From Gillisella vitis (lineage in GTDB: Bacteria > Pseudomonadota > Alphaproteobacteria > Rhizobiales > Rhizobiaceae), in the NCBI RefSeq assembly GCF_001541345.2, contig NZ_LMVL02000003.1, positions 744,001-808,000 of the forward strand: DNA of 64,000 nt, read 5' to 3'. Of this stretch, positions 46,864-54,951 are shown in pieces (position 1 is the first letter of the stretch; each line of letters opens with the position of its first letter). Both the position numbers and the translations under genes were made by a program. The notes beneath the pieces were generated by a model. The model saw only the letters and a program-made list of their open reading frames with translations, was not told the origin of the DNA and made no database searches.

Positions 46864-47490
46864 TCACCCACCCCAATATTGCCGGGCAGCAAGGCCGAGA
46901 GAAATCAGGCCGAAGCCGATCAGCAGCACGGCAGAGCCGCGTTGTACCCAGATCGTGAAATGGTCAGGCAATCGGCTTTTCAGCCAGACGACAGCGCCGC
47001 AGAGTGCAAACCACCAAATCAGTGATCCGAGAAACACCCCTGCCACCAGAAAGAACGGGCTGACTTCGCCTGTATCGGCGAGACCCGCGCCTGCAAAGAG
47101 CGCTGCGAAACCGAAGATCGTCGCAGGATTGGTAATGGTCAGCCCGAAGGTGGACATGGTGGTGCGGATAAAATCGCTGGCCTTGATCTGTGCTGCCGGT
47201 CGTGGTGGCCGGGCTTTCAGCATGCGGATACCAATCAAAAGTATCAGCGTGCCGCCAACCAGTTTCAACGGCAGCGATATTTCAGCCAGTAGATCCTGCA
47301 TGGCGGCAAAGCCCGCCGCGGCGGCAATGGCGAAGACCATGTCGCCGATGGCAGCACCAAGCCCGGCTGACACCCCATGCCAGAAACCGCGTTCCATGGT
47401 GCGGTTGATACAGAGCGTACCGATAGGCCCAATGGGTGCGGCCACGGCAATGCCGAGCAACACGCCCTTGAGCAGCAGGATAATCAGCAT
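46864..47490 (-). CDS. LysE-family translocator
   Basis: A 208-residue membrane protein with about six helices, the LysE-type motif AAPIGPIGTLCINRTMERGFWHGVSAGLGAAIGD at residues 17-50, and the second-half NPATIFGFAALFAG. Exports an unknown amino acid-like substrate. ATG 47490 with CGGAGAAA upstream is favoured over the GTG 15 nt before. It is only distantly similar to the LysE protein at 21388, so the two are not recent copies. Confidence 0.87.
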   Translation of the reverse strand: MLIILLLKGVLLGIAVAAPIGPIGTLCINRTMERGFWHGVSAGLGAAIGDMVFAIAAAAGFAAMQDLLAEISLPLKLVGGTLILLIGIRMLKARPPRPAAQIKASDFIRTTMSTFGLTITNPATIFGFAALFAGAGLADTGEVSPFFLVAGVFLGSLIWWFALCGAVVWLKSRLPDHFTIWVQRGSAVLLIGFGLISLGLAARQYWGG

Positions 47491-47953
47491 GTTTTTCTCC
47501 GTCACAGAGGCCTTATCCGTGACGGATGAAAGCAGAAACAGTCATGTACCGGCAGTGCGGCGAGCCTTGACGAGGCATAACGTCGAGAACCCCATTCGGT
47601 TCGCAAATTATGCCGTCCCAGCACTGCAACGGCCCAAGAGCGCAGGCAAAGAGCACGGGCCAAAGACGCTGTACTGCATAATTCCTGAAACCGGAACCGA
47701 TTAAAGAAAAAGCTGGAACTGCAATTCGAGCGGGGAACCACACAGCAACGACAACCACAATTTTAGAGAATTCCCGTCTTGCGAGATACCAGCCGACCGT
47801 GCAACGGTTTTGCCTGTTAAAACATGCCTCCCGAAAGGTTGCAGCAGTTTCGGGAAAAAGACATGAGAAAACAAAAACCTATGGCATGTCGTATGAATCA
47901 CGAATCATGCATTCCGCTATAGGGAAGAGAATCGGCACAGGTGAGGAAGCAAT
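47491..47953. other. Intergenic region between divergent exporter genes
   Basis: A 463-bp gap between the LysE gene (minus) and the MFS gene (plus). I see no supported gene. It holds a 7-bp inverted repeat CCCGAAA/TTTCGGG (47830-47854) and the upstream region of both genes. Confidence 0.5.
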
Positions 47954-49273
47954 ATGGCAGAGAGACAAAGCGCACCACCGGCGGGCGAAAATAGCGGGGA
48001 TATGGCACGCCGTCTGCGCTCCATTTTCAGCGGTTCCATCGGCAATATGGTCGAATATTACGACTTCTACGTCTATTCCGCCTTTTCCCTGTATTTTGCG
48101 CCCGCTTTTTTTCCAAATAGCGATCCGACTGCGCAATTGCTCAACAGCGCCGGTATCTTTGCTGTCGGCTTTATCATGCGGCCCGTCGGCGGTTGGTTTT
48201 TTGGGGTCTATGCCGATAGCAAGGGGCGTAAATCGGCACTGACGCTTTCGGTTCTGCTGATGTGTTTCGGGTCGCTGCTGATCGCGGTCACGCCGGGCTT
48301 TGCGACGATCGGCTATGCCGCACCCGCTATCCTGATGCTGGCCCGCATGTTGCAGGGCCTCAGCCTTGGCGGAGAATATGGCACCAGCGCCACCTATCTT
48401 TCCGAAATGGCGACGAAAGAGCGGCGTGGCTTCTATTCCAGCTTCCAATATGTGACGCTGATCAGCGGGCAGCTTTGCGCCATTCTGGTCCTGTTGCTGC
48501 TGCAAAAGCTGCTGCTAACGGGTGAGGAGCTGGAGGCCTGGGGCTGGCGCATCCCCTTCGTGATCGGCGGTGGATTGGCGATTATCGCCCTCTTCTTACG
48601 CCGGAACATGGCCGAAACCGACCAATTCCAGCGGGCATCGGAAAAGGTGCGGACCAATCCGCTGCGCGAACTGATGAAATATCCACGACAGGTCTTCACG
48701 GTGATTGGGCTGACCCTGGGCGGCACCGTCGCCTTCTACACCTATACGACCTATATGCAGAAATTCCTTGTGAACACCGTGCATCTCAGCAAGGACGATT
48801 CGACACTGGTGTCGGCAGGTGCGCTGTTTTTCTACATGTGCCTTCAACCCCTCGTCGGATTGCTGTCGGACAAGATCGGCCGCAGACCGATCTTGATCGC
48901 CTTCGGCGTACTCGGCACGCTTTGCACCGTGCCGCTTCTGACAACGCTGAGCACCGCCTCCAATGCATTGGAAGCCTTTTTCATCATCATCGCGGCCCTG
49001 GTGATCGTCTCCGGCTATACCGCCATCAACGCGGTGGTGAAGGCGGAACTGTTTCCAACCGGGGTTCGGGCGCTGGGTGTTGGCTTGCCCTATGCACTTA
49101 CCGTGTCGATCTTCGGCGGCACCGCCGAATATGTCGCATTATGGTTCAAGCAGGCAGGCCATGAAAGCTGGTTCTACTGGTACGTATCGGGATGTATCGC
49201 GGTGTCGCTGATCGTCTATGCCGTGATGCCGGATACACAAAAAACCTCCCACATCGACAGAGAGTCGGTTTAG
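47954..49273 (+). CDS. MHS-family MFS transporter (KgtP-like)
   Basis: A 439-residue twelve-helix transporter of the metabolite:H+ symporter family. Diagnostic parts are IFSGSIGNMVEYYDFYVYSAFSLYFAPAFFP, GFIMRPVGGWFFGVYADSKGRKSALT and MLARMLQGLSLGGEYGTSATYLSEMA, then KIGRRPILIAFG. The pattern is closest to the alpha-ketoglutarate permease KgtP, but related proteins carry shikimate or dicarboxylates, so the substrate is not certain. ATG 47954 is preceded by GAGGAAG. Confidence 0.9.
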   Translation: MAERQSAPPAGENSGDMARRLRSIFSGSIGNMVEYYDFYVYSAFSLYFAPAFFPNSDPTAQLLNSAGIFAVGFIMRPVGGWFFGVYADSKGRKSALTLSVLLMCFGSLLIAVTPGFATIGYAAPAILMLARMLQGLSLGGEYGTSATYLSEMATKERRGFYSSFQYVTLISGQLCAILVLLLLQKLLLTGEELEAWGWRIPFVIGGGLAIIALFLRRNMAETDQFQRASEKVRTNPLRELMKYPRQVFTVIGLTLGGTVAFYTYTTYMQKFLVNTVHLSKDDSTLVSAGALFFYMCLQPLVGLLSDKIGRRPILIAFGVLGTLCTVPLLTTLSTASNALEAFFIIIAALVIVSGYTAINAVVKAELFPTGVRALGVGLPYALTVSIFGGTAEYVALWFKQAGHESWFYWYVSGCIAVSLIVYAVMPDTQKTSHIDRESV

Positions 49274-49320
49274 GCGGCCCTTGACGTGCTTAAAACGTCA
49301 AAAATGACCTGCAAGGCTAT

Positions 49321-49450
49321 GAAAAACCCCGCCCGGCAAGGCCTGGGCGGGGTAACAAAGGTTGGGGACCGACGATCCGGCCTCGATAGGGGGGTTCGAA
49401 ACCCTCACATCAGCCCCACCCAACAACGAGTGGCGAACCGATAAGTTCCC
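49321..49450 (-). ncRNA. Candidate small RNA (minus strand)
   Basis: On the minus strand, from about 49450 down, the sequence has a GTTGGG / CCCAAC long-range pair, a hairpin GGGTT-TCG-AACCC (near 49392-49404) and finally a perfect terminator. No open frame on this strand accounts for it. The 5' end and promoter were not identified, so the left boundary in transcript terms is approximate. Confidence 0.5.
49322..49352 (-). terminator. Intrinsic terminator read from the minus strand
   Basis: Stem CCCCGCCC/GGGCGGGG (49327-49334 with 49345-49352), 10-nt loop, followed on the minus strand by TTTTTC. There is no T run on the plus strand, so it does not suit the MFS gene. Confidence 0.75.
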
Positions 49451-49630
49451 CTTCTTTGATCTAGGATTTCCTTAATGATCCTGTTTTATTTTAGCGGGAC
49501 TTAAAAGCGACGGATCTTTCGAGATTTTCGAATCAATCATACGATTTGAAATCGCCGTGGTGTCACGAAGTCACGCTTATGCTCTGGCCGCGACAACCCC
49601 AATCATGCCTCATGCGGGAGGAGGCCCATC

Positions 49631-49936
49631 ATGACCAAACCGAGCTTTCGGTTCACCCATTACGATCTGAAGGAATTGCGGGCGGGCACCATTCTGGAAG
49701 TCCAGTTGAATGCCATCAACAACGTCCGACTGATGACCGCCAGCAATTTCCAGCGCTTCAAGGAAGGGCTGGATTACAAATATGCCGGTGGCGTCGCCAA
49801 GAAGGCTCCGGTCAAAATCGTCGTTCCCGAACAGGCCCATTGGCATCTGATCGTGGATATGGAAGGCCATCATGGTCTGGCGGAATCCTCGGTGAAGATG
49901 GTCACCCCGCCAGCGAAATCCCGAAAGGCAGGCTGA
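49631..49936 (+). CDS. DUF1883 domain protein
   Basis: A 101-residue soluble protein, essentially one DUF1883 domain: FTHYDLKELRAGTILEVQL, NNVRLMTASNFQRFKEGLDYKYAGGVAKKAPVKIVVPEQAHWHLIVDMEG and a terminal SSVKMV. Related proteins in other bacteria carry the domain with a TIR module, but here it is alone. ATG 49631 follows GGAGGAGG-type sequence (GGGAGGAGG). Function unknown; a beta-rich ligand-binding role is only a guess. Confidence 0.85.
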   Translation: MTKPSFRFTHYDLKELRAGTILEVQLNAINNVRLMTASNFQRFKEGLDYKYAGGVAKKAPVKIVVPEQAHWHLIVDMEGHHGLAESSVKMVTPPAKSRKAG

Positions 49937-49954
49937 CAGCATCATACATCGAAC

Positions 49955-50740
49955 TCAGGCGCGCGCAGCCCTCAGCACATTATAGGCGGACTGCATCTCG
50001 ACAAAACGCGCCGCGCGCCGTGCTTCTGCTTCCATATCGCTGCCCCAGTGCTCGTCCGTCCAGTTCTCGTCCAGATGCGCGAGATCCCAGGCATCGAGCA
50101 AGGCGAGCTTACCATCGGCCAGCGCCAGTGCCAGAATGGCAGACCCCGTCAGCGTCGTCATCACATGTAGGCTGGCGAGCGCCACACCATCGCGGTAGCG
50201 CTGCAAAGCCCGCCCGAAAGCCTCGGTTGCCTCTGATGGCTGCGGTTGATGAATGATGCCACTGGTCTGAAGAACCCGTGCGCCATGCGTATCGGCAAGC
50301 CAGTCCAAAACCGGGTCCCATTTAACACTCTGACGCTCCACCAGCTCCTGCGGCGCATCGGCCCGGTAGCACAGCATGTCATTGCCGCAGAACCCGACAA
50401 TATCGTCCAGTACCTCTTGCGTGTTGGTGCTGACGGCATCAAGCGCCGTATTGACCAACCGGGTGACCGGCATCGTTGCGGGATCAATCACCTCAGCCTG
50501 CGCCTGCCATTCGCTGGCAACCAACGCAGCCAAAGGCTCTGTCGGCAGCACGAGGGCGTTGCGGGCTGGTGTCTTGACCGTCTTGCCATCCAGAAGCACT
50601 GCATGACCGTCCTGCCCCGCTGCAATGGTCACGTCTTTATAGAAGCGCTTCGGCAAGGGCTTCTTCATCTGGATCTGCGCCCGGCGCACCGGATCGGGAT
50701 CACTCAATTCAGGCGTCAGGCCCTCGAAAATATCACGCAT
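49955..50740 (-). CDS. ATP12-family F1-ATPase assembly chaperone
   Basis: A 261-residue protein of the ATP12 family, which protects the alpha subunit of F1 during ATP-synthase assembly in mitochondria and alphaproteobacteria. Signature pieces are KRFYKDVTI, LLDGKTVKTPARNALVLPT, ALVASEWQAQ and DPATMPVTRLVNTALD, then DMLCYRADAP, and CFEA-like LHVMTTLTGSAILALAL. ATG 50740 is preferred; a GTG 9 nt upstream abuts the stop of the HAD gene. Last gene of a leftward cluster crcB-rluA-HAD-atp12. Confidence 0.9.
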   Translation of the reverse strand: MRDIFEGLTPELSDPDPVRRAQIQMKKPLPKRFYKDVTIAAGQDGHAVLLDGKTVKTPARNALVLPTEPLAALVASEWQAQAEVIDPATMPVTRLVNTALDAVSTNTQEVLDDIVGFCGNDMLCYRADAPQELVERQSVKWDPVLDWLADTHGARVLQTSGIIHQPQPSEATEAFGRALQRYRDGVALASLHVMTTLTGSAILALALADGKLALLDAWDLAHLDENWTDEHWGSDMEAEARRAARFVEMQSAYNVLRAARA

Positions 50741-50749
50741 GATGGTCAC

Positions 50750-51403
50750 TCACAAAATATGGGCAAGAAGCGCGTCGGCCCGGTCTACGACGAAATGCGC
50801 ACCGCTGGCCTTCAACTGATCGGTGCTGGCGCTGCCCCAACTGACGCCGATCGCCTTGACGCCGGCGCTTCTGGCCATTTGCATATCGTAGATCGCGTCA
50901 CCGATCACCACGGTATCTTTCAAATCCATGCCGGTTTCGTCGCAGCATTCCGTCACCATGGCCGGATGCGGTTTGGACGGACAATCGTCCGCCGTACGCG
51001 ACACGGTGAAATAGGACTGAAAACCGTGAGCATCGAGAACATAGTTCAAGCCGCGCCGGGATTTCCCAGTCACAGCACCGATCAGGATCTCGTCTTCCGC
51101 AGCCAGCCGCTCGATGACTGCGCGAATACCGTCAAACAGTGGCTCGCTATAACCAGGCGCCTGGCGCACTTCGGTAAACAGCGATTTATAGTGGTCCCGC
51201 ATGGCCACCGCCTCGTCATCGACATGCTGCTTGCCGTCGATGCGGGCGATGGCGATGTCCAGCGTCAAGCCCATGATGCTTTTGGTCGCAGCAAGCGTCG
51301 GCTCCGGCTTGCCGAAAGCAAGAAACGTCCGGCGCATGCTCTCGTGAATGGTCCCAGCGCTGTCGATCAAGGTACCGTCACAATCGAACAGGACCAGTTT
51401 CAT
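50750..51403 (-). CDS. HAD-family hydrolase (phosphoglycolate-phosphatase-like)
   Basis: A 217-residue HAD phosphatase: motif I DCDGTLIDS at residues 7-15, motif II in GAVTGKSRRG, Lys of motif III in SKPHPAM, and motif IV VVIGDAIYDMQMARSAG. The small alpha-helical cap is of the Gph type. The substrate is not known. Its start overlaps the rluA stop by 4 bp (ATGA) and its stop abuts the ATP12 gene start, so the three are co-translated. Confidence 0.88.
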   Translation of the reverse strand: MKLVLFDCDGTLIDSAGTIHESMRRTFLAFGKPEPTLAATKSIMGLTLDIAIARIDGKQHVDDEAVAMRDHYKSLFTEVRQAPGYSEPLFDGIRAVIERLAAEDEILIGAVTGKSRRGLNYVLDAHGFQSYFTVSRTADDCPSKPHPAMVTECCDETGMDLKDTVVIGDAIYDMQMARSAGVKAIGVSWGSASTDQLKASGAHFVVDRADALLAHIL

Positions 51404-52392
51404 GCAAAATCACCGCCATTTTCCATGTCCAGGCCCAAAAGATTCCAGGTCTGCACCATATGCGGCGGCAAGGGCGCGGTGATGCGCAGGCGTCCGCCAT
51501 CGGGATGGGGAATATCGATATGGCGGGCATGCAGATGCAGCCGCTTCTGGACGCCACCGGGGAAATCCCAGTTCGGATCGTCGACATAATATTTCGGATC
51601 ACCGATGATTGGATGGCCAATATGCAGGGCGTGGAGGCGCAACTGATGGGTGCGGCCCGTATAGGGTTCCATTTCCAGCCAGGCGAGGCTTTGCGCCGCT
51701 GTTTCCAGCACCCGGTAATAGGAAACGGCGTGATCGGCACCGTCTTCGCCGTGGCGGGCGATGCGCATGCGGTCGCCGTCTTCGGTCTGTTCCTTGACCA
51801 CCCAGGTGGAGATCTTGTCATCATGCTTGCGCGGCACACCCTTGACCAGCGCCCAATAGGTCTTCTTGGTGTCGCGCTCACGAAACGCTGCCGTCAGCTT
51901 TTGTGCGGCGCCACGGGTGCGGGCCACCACAAGCACGCCGGACGTATCCCGGTCGAGGCGATGCACGAGACGCGGCTTTTCGCCCTTCTTGCTGGTCCAG
52001 GCTTCAAGCATCTGGTCGATATGGCGGTTGAGGCCGGAGCCGCCCTGCACGGCCAGACCGGCTGGCTTGTTCAGCACGAAGACTTTTTCATCCTCATGCA
52101 GCAGCATGCGCGACAGCAATTCGCCGTCGCCAGCGTGCTTCAGATCATGGGAGGCAATCGGCCCGGATTTCGGGGTCTTGGCATCGACATCCATCGGCGG
52201 CACACGCACCACCTGGCCGGGCTGTACACGAGCATCGGTTTTCACCCGGCCGCCATCGACACGGACCTGGCCGGAGCGCATCAGCTTTTGCAAGGGGCCG
52301 AAGCCGAGGCCCGGATAATGGATCTTGAACCAGCGGTCGAGGCGCATGCCTGCCTCGTCTGGACCGACGGTAATATGTTCTATGCCTGCCAT
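51400..52392 (-). CDS. RluA-family 23S rRNA pseudouridine synthase
   Basis: A 330-residue enzyme with an N-terminal S4 RNA-binding domain (MRLDRWFKIHYPGLGFGPLQKLMRSGQVRVDG) and the RluA catalytic core with HRLDRDTSGVLVVART (catalytic Asp), TYWALVKG, TGRTHQLRLHALHIGHPIIGD and C-terminal RLHLHA. RluC/RluD type; the target uridines cannot be assigned. Met 52392 is favoured because the S4 domain starts just after it; no clear ribosome site is seen. The 130-bp gap to crcB has a GC-alternating palindrome (52414-52433). Confidence 0.88.
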   Translation of the reverse strand: MAGIEHITVGPDEAGMRLDRWFKIHYPGLGFGPLQKLMRSGQVRVDGGRVKTDARVQPGQVVRVPPMDVDAKTPKSGPIASHDLKHAGDGELLSRMLLHEDEKVFVLNKPAGLAVQGGSGLNRHIDQMLEAWTSKKGEKPRLVHRLDRDTSGVLVVARTRGAAQKLTAAFRERDTKKTYWALVKGVPRKHDDKISTWVVKEQTEDGDRMRIARHGEDGADHAVSYYRVLETAAQSLAWLEMEPYTGRTHQLRLHALHIGHPIIGDPKYYVDDPNWDFPGGVQKRLHLHARHIDIPHPDGGRLRITAPLPPHMVQTWNLLGLDMENGGDFA

Positions 52393-52522
52393 AAGGACGT
52401 CTTTCGTTCCCTTGGGCGCGCGCGCGCCAAACCCTGTCAACTCTATTATGGGCTGGCTTTACCCCATTTCTGCGCCCGTGTGAAACCGCGATTGCGAAAA
52501 AACGCCTGAAACAGCAAAGCTA

Positions 52523-52900
52523 TCAGAAAAGCCAGCGGCCCACGGCAAGTCCCGCAAACACTGCGCCGACCCCAAAGCCGATACTCGCCGCCACATAGAA
52601 GGCTGGCCATAGAAGGTCGCCGCGCTCGGCCAGACTGACCGTATCCAGCATGAAGGCTGAAAACGTGGTGAAGCCGCCGAGCAGACCTGTGATCAGCAGC
52701 ACGCGCAGATCGGCTGACGCATCGAACTTGCGGGCGATCATTTCGGCAAACAAACCGATGCAGAACGACCCGATAAGATTGACCGAAAACGTACCCCACG
52801 GCAGGAAAGGGCCGAACAGCCGGAAGGTAATGATGCCGACCCAATATCGCAACACCGATCCGACCGCGCCGCCAAGGGCGACATATATCACGTCCTTCAT
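52523..52900 (-). CDS. crcB: Fluoride exporter CrcB (Fluc)
   Basis: A 125-residue dual-topology fluoride channel: GGAVGSVLRYW, WGTFSVNLIGSFCIGLFAEM (with the conserved Asn), and LLGGFTTFSAFMLDTVSLAERGD (FTTFSxF Phe-box). Four helices and full length are present. ATG 52900 has CAGGAAACC upstream; the longer open frame is unlikely. I looked for a fluoride riboswitch in the 160 bp upstream and did not see its conserved core. First gene of the crcB-rluA-HAD-atp12 cluster. Confidence 0.93.
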   Translation of the reverse strand: MKDVIYVALGGAVGSVLRYWVGIITFRLFGPFLPWGTFSVNLIGSFCIGLFAEMIARKFDASADLRVLLITGLLGGFTTFSAFMLDTVSLAERGDLLWPAFYVAASIGFGVGAVFAGLAVGRWLF

Positions 52901-53112
52901 GGTTTCCTGCGCCCCCGCTGGTTCTTGCGCCTCTTTGGACGCCGGAGCAGGACCGGCGCAGAAAATCAACCCAACCCAAAGCTTTTCCGAGATATTTCTT
53001 CAACACAAGGCGCTGAAATCCGGCAAGTCTTTAAAATGTGATTCATTCATTTAAGCGACGATAGAGTTTGTCATGATCAAATGGCAACAGGTAAACAGAT
53101 CATGTGAGTGCC

Positions 53113-53409
53113 ATGGTTCAGGTCTTGTCAGTTTCAGCCACGACGGCTGGCTATATTTCGGACACGTTGAAACCGGTGCAAAAGCCGGGCCGTTCAACCT
53201 ATGTCGAACAGATCAGCCGGCAGATCAGCGTCAAGAAAGAACTTGCCAAGACGCAAGGCATCAACCGAACGGCCATTGAAACCCTGCGCGACAGCTCGGC
53301 CATCGGCTTGCATTTCATGAAGGCAGGTGAAAACAAGCAACCCCGCGCCAGCCTGGAAGAAACCAAACAGGCCTATCAGGAATCCGAGGATGCCGGCCTG
53401 AAAGCGTAA
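53113..53409 (+). CDS. Uncharacterised 98-residue protein
   Basis: A soluble, Lys/Gln/Ser-rich protein with the pattern ATTAGYISDTLKPVQKPGRSTYVEQISRQISVKKELAKTQGINRTAIETLRD. Likely helical. A GTG at 53104 is an alternative start. No family recognised. It lies in a gap between crcB (minus) and another orphan gene, in a region where two small genes of unknown function are close together. Confidence 0.55.
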   Translation: MVQVLSVSATTAGYISDTLKPVQKPGRSTYVEQISRQISVKKELAKTQGINRTAIETLRDSSAIGLHFMKAGENKQPRASLEETKQAYQESEDAGLKA

Positions 53410-53619
53410 TCGGGCCTTAAAGCCTCATACCGAACCCCGCGTCCCAATTGCTCCACCCGTCCTTACGGGAACAACATCACACAGTCCGCGTTTGTCATCG
53501 ACGCTGCATGCTGTTGCGCGAGTGCGCATGAGTTTCGCAGGATGCGGCGTATAGACCTGGCGCATTATGCCCTGAACCGATCTGGTCAAAGGGATGATGC
53601 TGCATAAAGGAGGTTCGCG

Positions 53620-53832
53620 ATGCATAAGGACGATAAAGCCCGTAACGCTGTCGAACATACGGAAAAACCTATTCCTGCCGGAACGAAGTCTGGCAACACC
53701 GGACAAGCGGCTGATAATCTTCCAGCCGGTCCGCATTCCAAGGAACATTTGATCGACCGGGAGAAAACGCCCGGCAGCGGAACCCTGCCGGGGCAACAAG
53801 ATGGGCCAACTGTCGATGCAGGAACCGGTTGA
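53620..53832 (+). CDS. Small hydrophilic hypothetical protein
   Basis: A 70-residue, fully hydrophilic protein, rich in Gly, Asp, Lys, Pro and Thr, lacking hydrophobic core residues and so probably disordered. AAAGGAGG (53607-53614) sits 6 nt before the ATG, one of the strongest ribosome sites in the window, which argues for real and strong translation. The composition resembles stress-related hydrophilins, but no family is identified. Confidence 0.65.
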   Translation: MHKDDKARNAVEHTEKPIPAGTKSGNTGQAADNLPAGPHSKEHLIDREKTPGSGTLPGQQDGPTVDAGTG

Positions 53833-53934
53833 TGCCAGCCTTTCAGAAAACCAAAAGCTGGCCTCGAATGAGGAATGAAGTCGAACCATTATCGATATGA
53901 ACAGGCACCGCGCCGCGTCCAGTGGCGCGGTGTT

Positions 53935-54447
53935 TTACCTGCCGCGTACGGTCACGACTGGCATCGCCAGTTCAAGTTTGCCAGCCTTCTCGAAGGTTAG
54001 CGTCACCGGTACAGTCTGGTCCGCCTTGAAGGGCATCTGCACACCCATGAACATCAGATGGTAACCGCCCGGCTCCATTTTCAATGTGGCACCTGGGGCA
54101 ATGGCAAAACCATCTGGTATTTTTCGCATTTTCATGATCGTGCCTTGCATGACCATTTCATGCAATTCCACCCGCATGGCACGCGGCGATGAAATTGCGA
54201 TCAGCTTGTCTTCCACCGAGCCGGTATTGTTGATTGTCACGAAACCACCGCCAACCGGCTGGCCCGGAATCATCGCTTTTAAATAGCCCCCGCTGATTTT
54301 AAGGGACCCGAGCGTCGCGGTAATCGCCTGCGCTGGTGCGGCCATATCGCCCTGTGCCGCCATGGCGGCATGATCCATATCTTCTGCCGCAACCCCGCTG
54401 GCGGCAAGCATGATGACAATGGCTGAAGCTAAAAATGTCTTGGTCAT
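53935..54447 (-). CDS. PCu(A)C-family periplasmic copper chaperone
   Basis: A 170-residue exported protein (signal peptide residues 1-22, ending GVAA|EDM) with a His/Met-rich stretch at the mature N-terminus (DMDHAAMAAQGDMAAPAQ) and the PCu(A)C copper site: HEMV(M), GxxMKMR, and HLMFMG, i.e. H-M-X10-M-X21-H-X-M. These chaperones pass Cu(I) to cytochrome oxidase Cu(A) or Cu(B). Met 54447 has GAGGAAG upstream; the frame is open further but unsupported. No cox or senC gene is nearby. Confidence 0.87.
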   Translation of the reverse strand: MTKTFLASAIVIMLAASGVAAEDMDHAAMAAQGDMAAPAQAITATLGSLKISGGYLKAMIPGQPVGGGFVTINNTGSVEDKLIAISSPRAMRVELHEMVMQGTIMKMRKIPDGFAIAPGATLKMEPGGYHLMFMGVQMPFKADQTVPVTLTFEKAGKLELAMPVVTVRGR

Positions 54448-54717
54448 TACTGTCTTCCTCTCTCCCGAGCCTTCCGGCGGTAATCTCCGTTGCGCCGAAA
54501 AGCAATTTTTCTTGAACCTGAGCGAATTGGCGAGGGAAAGCAAGAGATCTCCGCGCCCGGCGCCGTTTCCGCAGGCTGTATAATAACATTGCTTTATCAC
54601 GGTCATTGGACGTGCATTTGCCTTGGATCAAACAGCATTGCGCTGCGACAAAAATTTGGCTGAGAACGACCGGTAGCACTTGCCAAGAGCCCCTCACTCC
54701 GGATAATTGCGCCATCA

Positions 54718-54880
54718 CCTTGTAGGGAGAATCCGGTTTAATCCGGTGCCGAAGGAGCAACCGCCCCGGAAACTCTCAGGCAAACGGACCACAAGGCGTA
54801 AACTGCACTCTGGAGAGAGGCTTGATTGCAAAACCAAGCCGCGCCGAAGGGATAACAATCTCAGGCAAACGGACAGAGGG
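54718..54880 (+). promoter_or_regulatory. Tandem glycine riboswitch controlling gcvTHP
   Basis: Two aptamers in series. Aptamer 1 (about 54718-54796) is closed by CCTTGT/ACAAGG, has GGGAGA and ends CTCTCAGGCAAACGGACC. Aptamer 2 (about 54808-54878) is closed by CTCTG/CAGAG, has GGAGAGAG and ends ATCTCAGGCAAACGGACA. Both show the conserved GCCGAAGG...CAGGCAAACGGA pattern. It sits about 70 bp before gcvT; as in the known family, glycine binding likely promotes expression of the cleavage system. Confidence 0.95.
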
Positions 54881-54951
54881 GGCTCATGAACCGGCACAAC
54901 CGTGCCTGAATTTGAGCCTATGCGCGATGCGCATGACAGTGGAGACGCCTC

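Larger units (their letters stand above)
49274..49630. other. Intergenic region holding a candidate small RNA
   Basis: A 357-bp gap between two plus-strand genes. It contains an exact terminator on the minus strand (49322-49352) with no minus-strand protein gene to serve, preceded by GC-rich foldable sequence; see the separate entries. 49451-49630 is AT-rich and seems to hold only promoter sequence. Confidence 0.5.

Noticed and set aside
49353..49440. tRNA-like or tmRNA fragment (GGGGTTCGAAACCC)
   Set aside because: The T-loop-like word is present, but no acceptor stem or matching cloverleaf can be drawn on either strand, so it is treated only as part of the sRNA candidate.
52901..53060. Possible fluoride riboswitch upstream of crcB
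   Set aside because: I looked for the conserved pseudoknot core of the crcB motif and did not find it; only ordinary sequence is seen.
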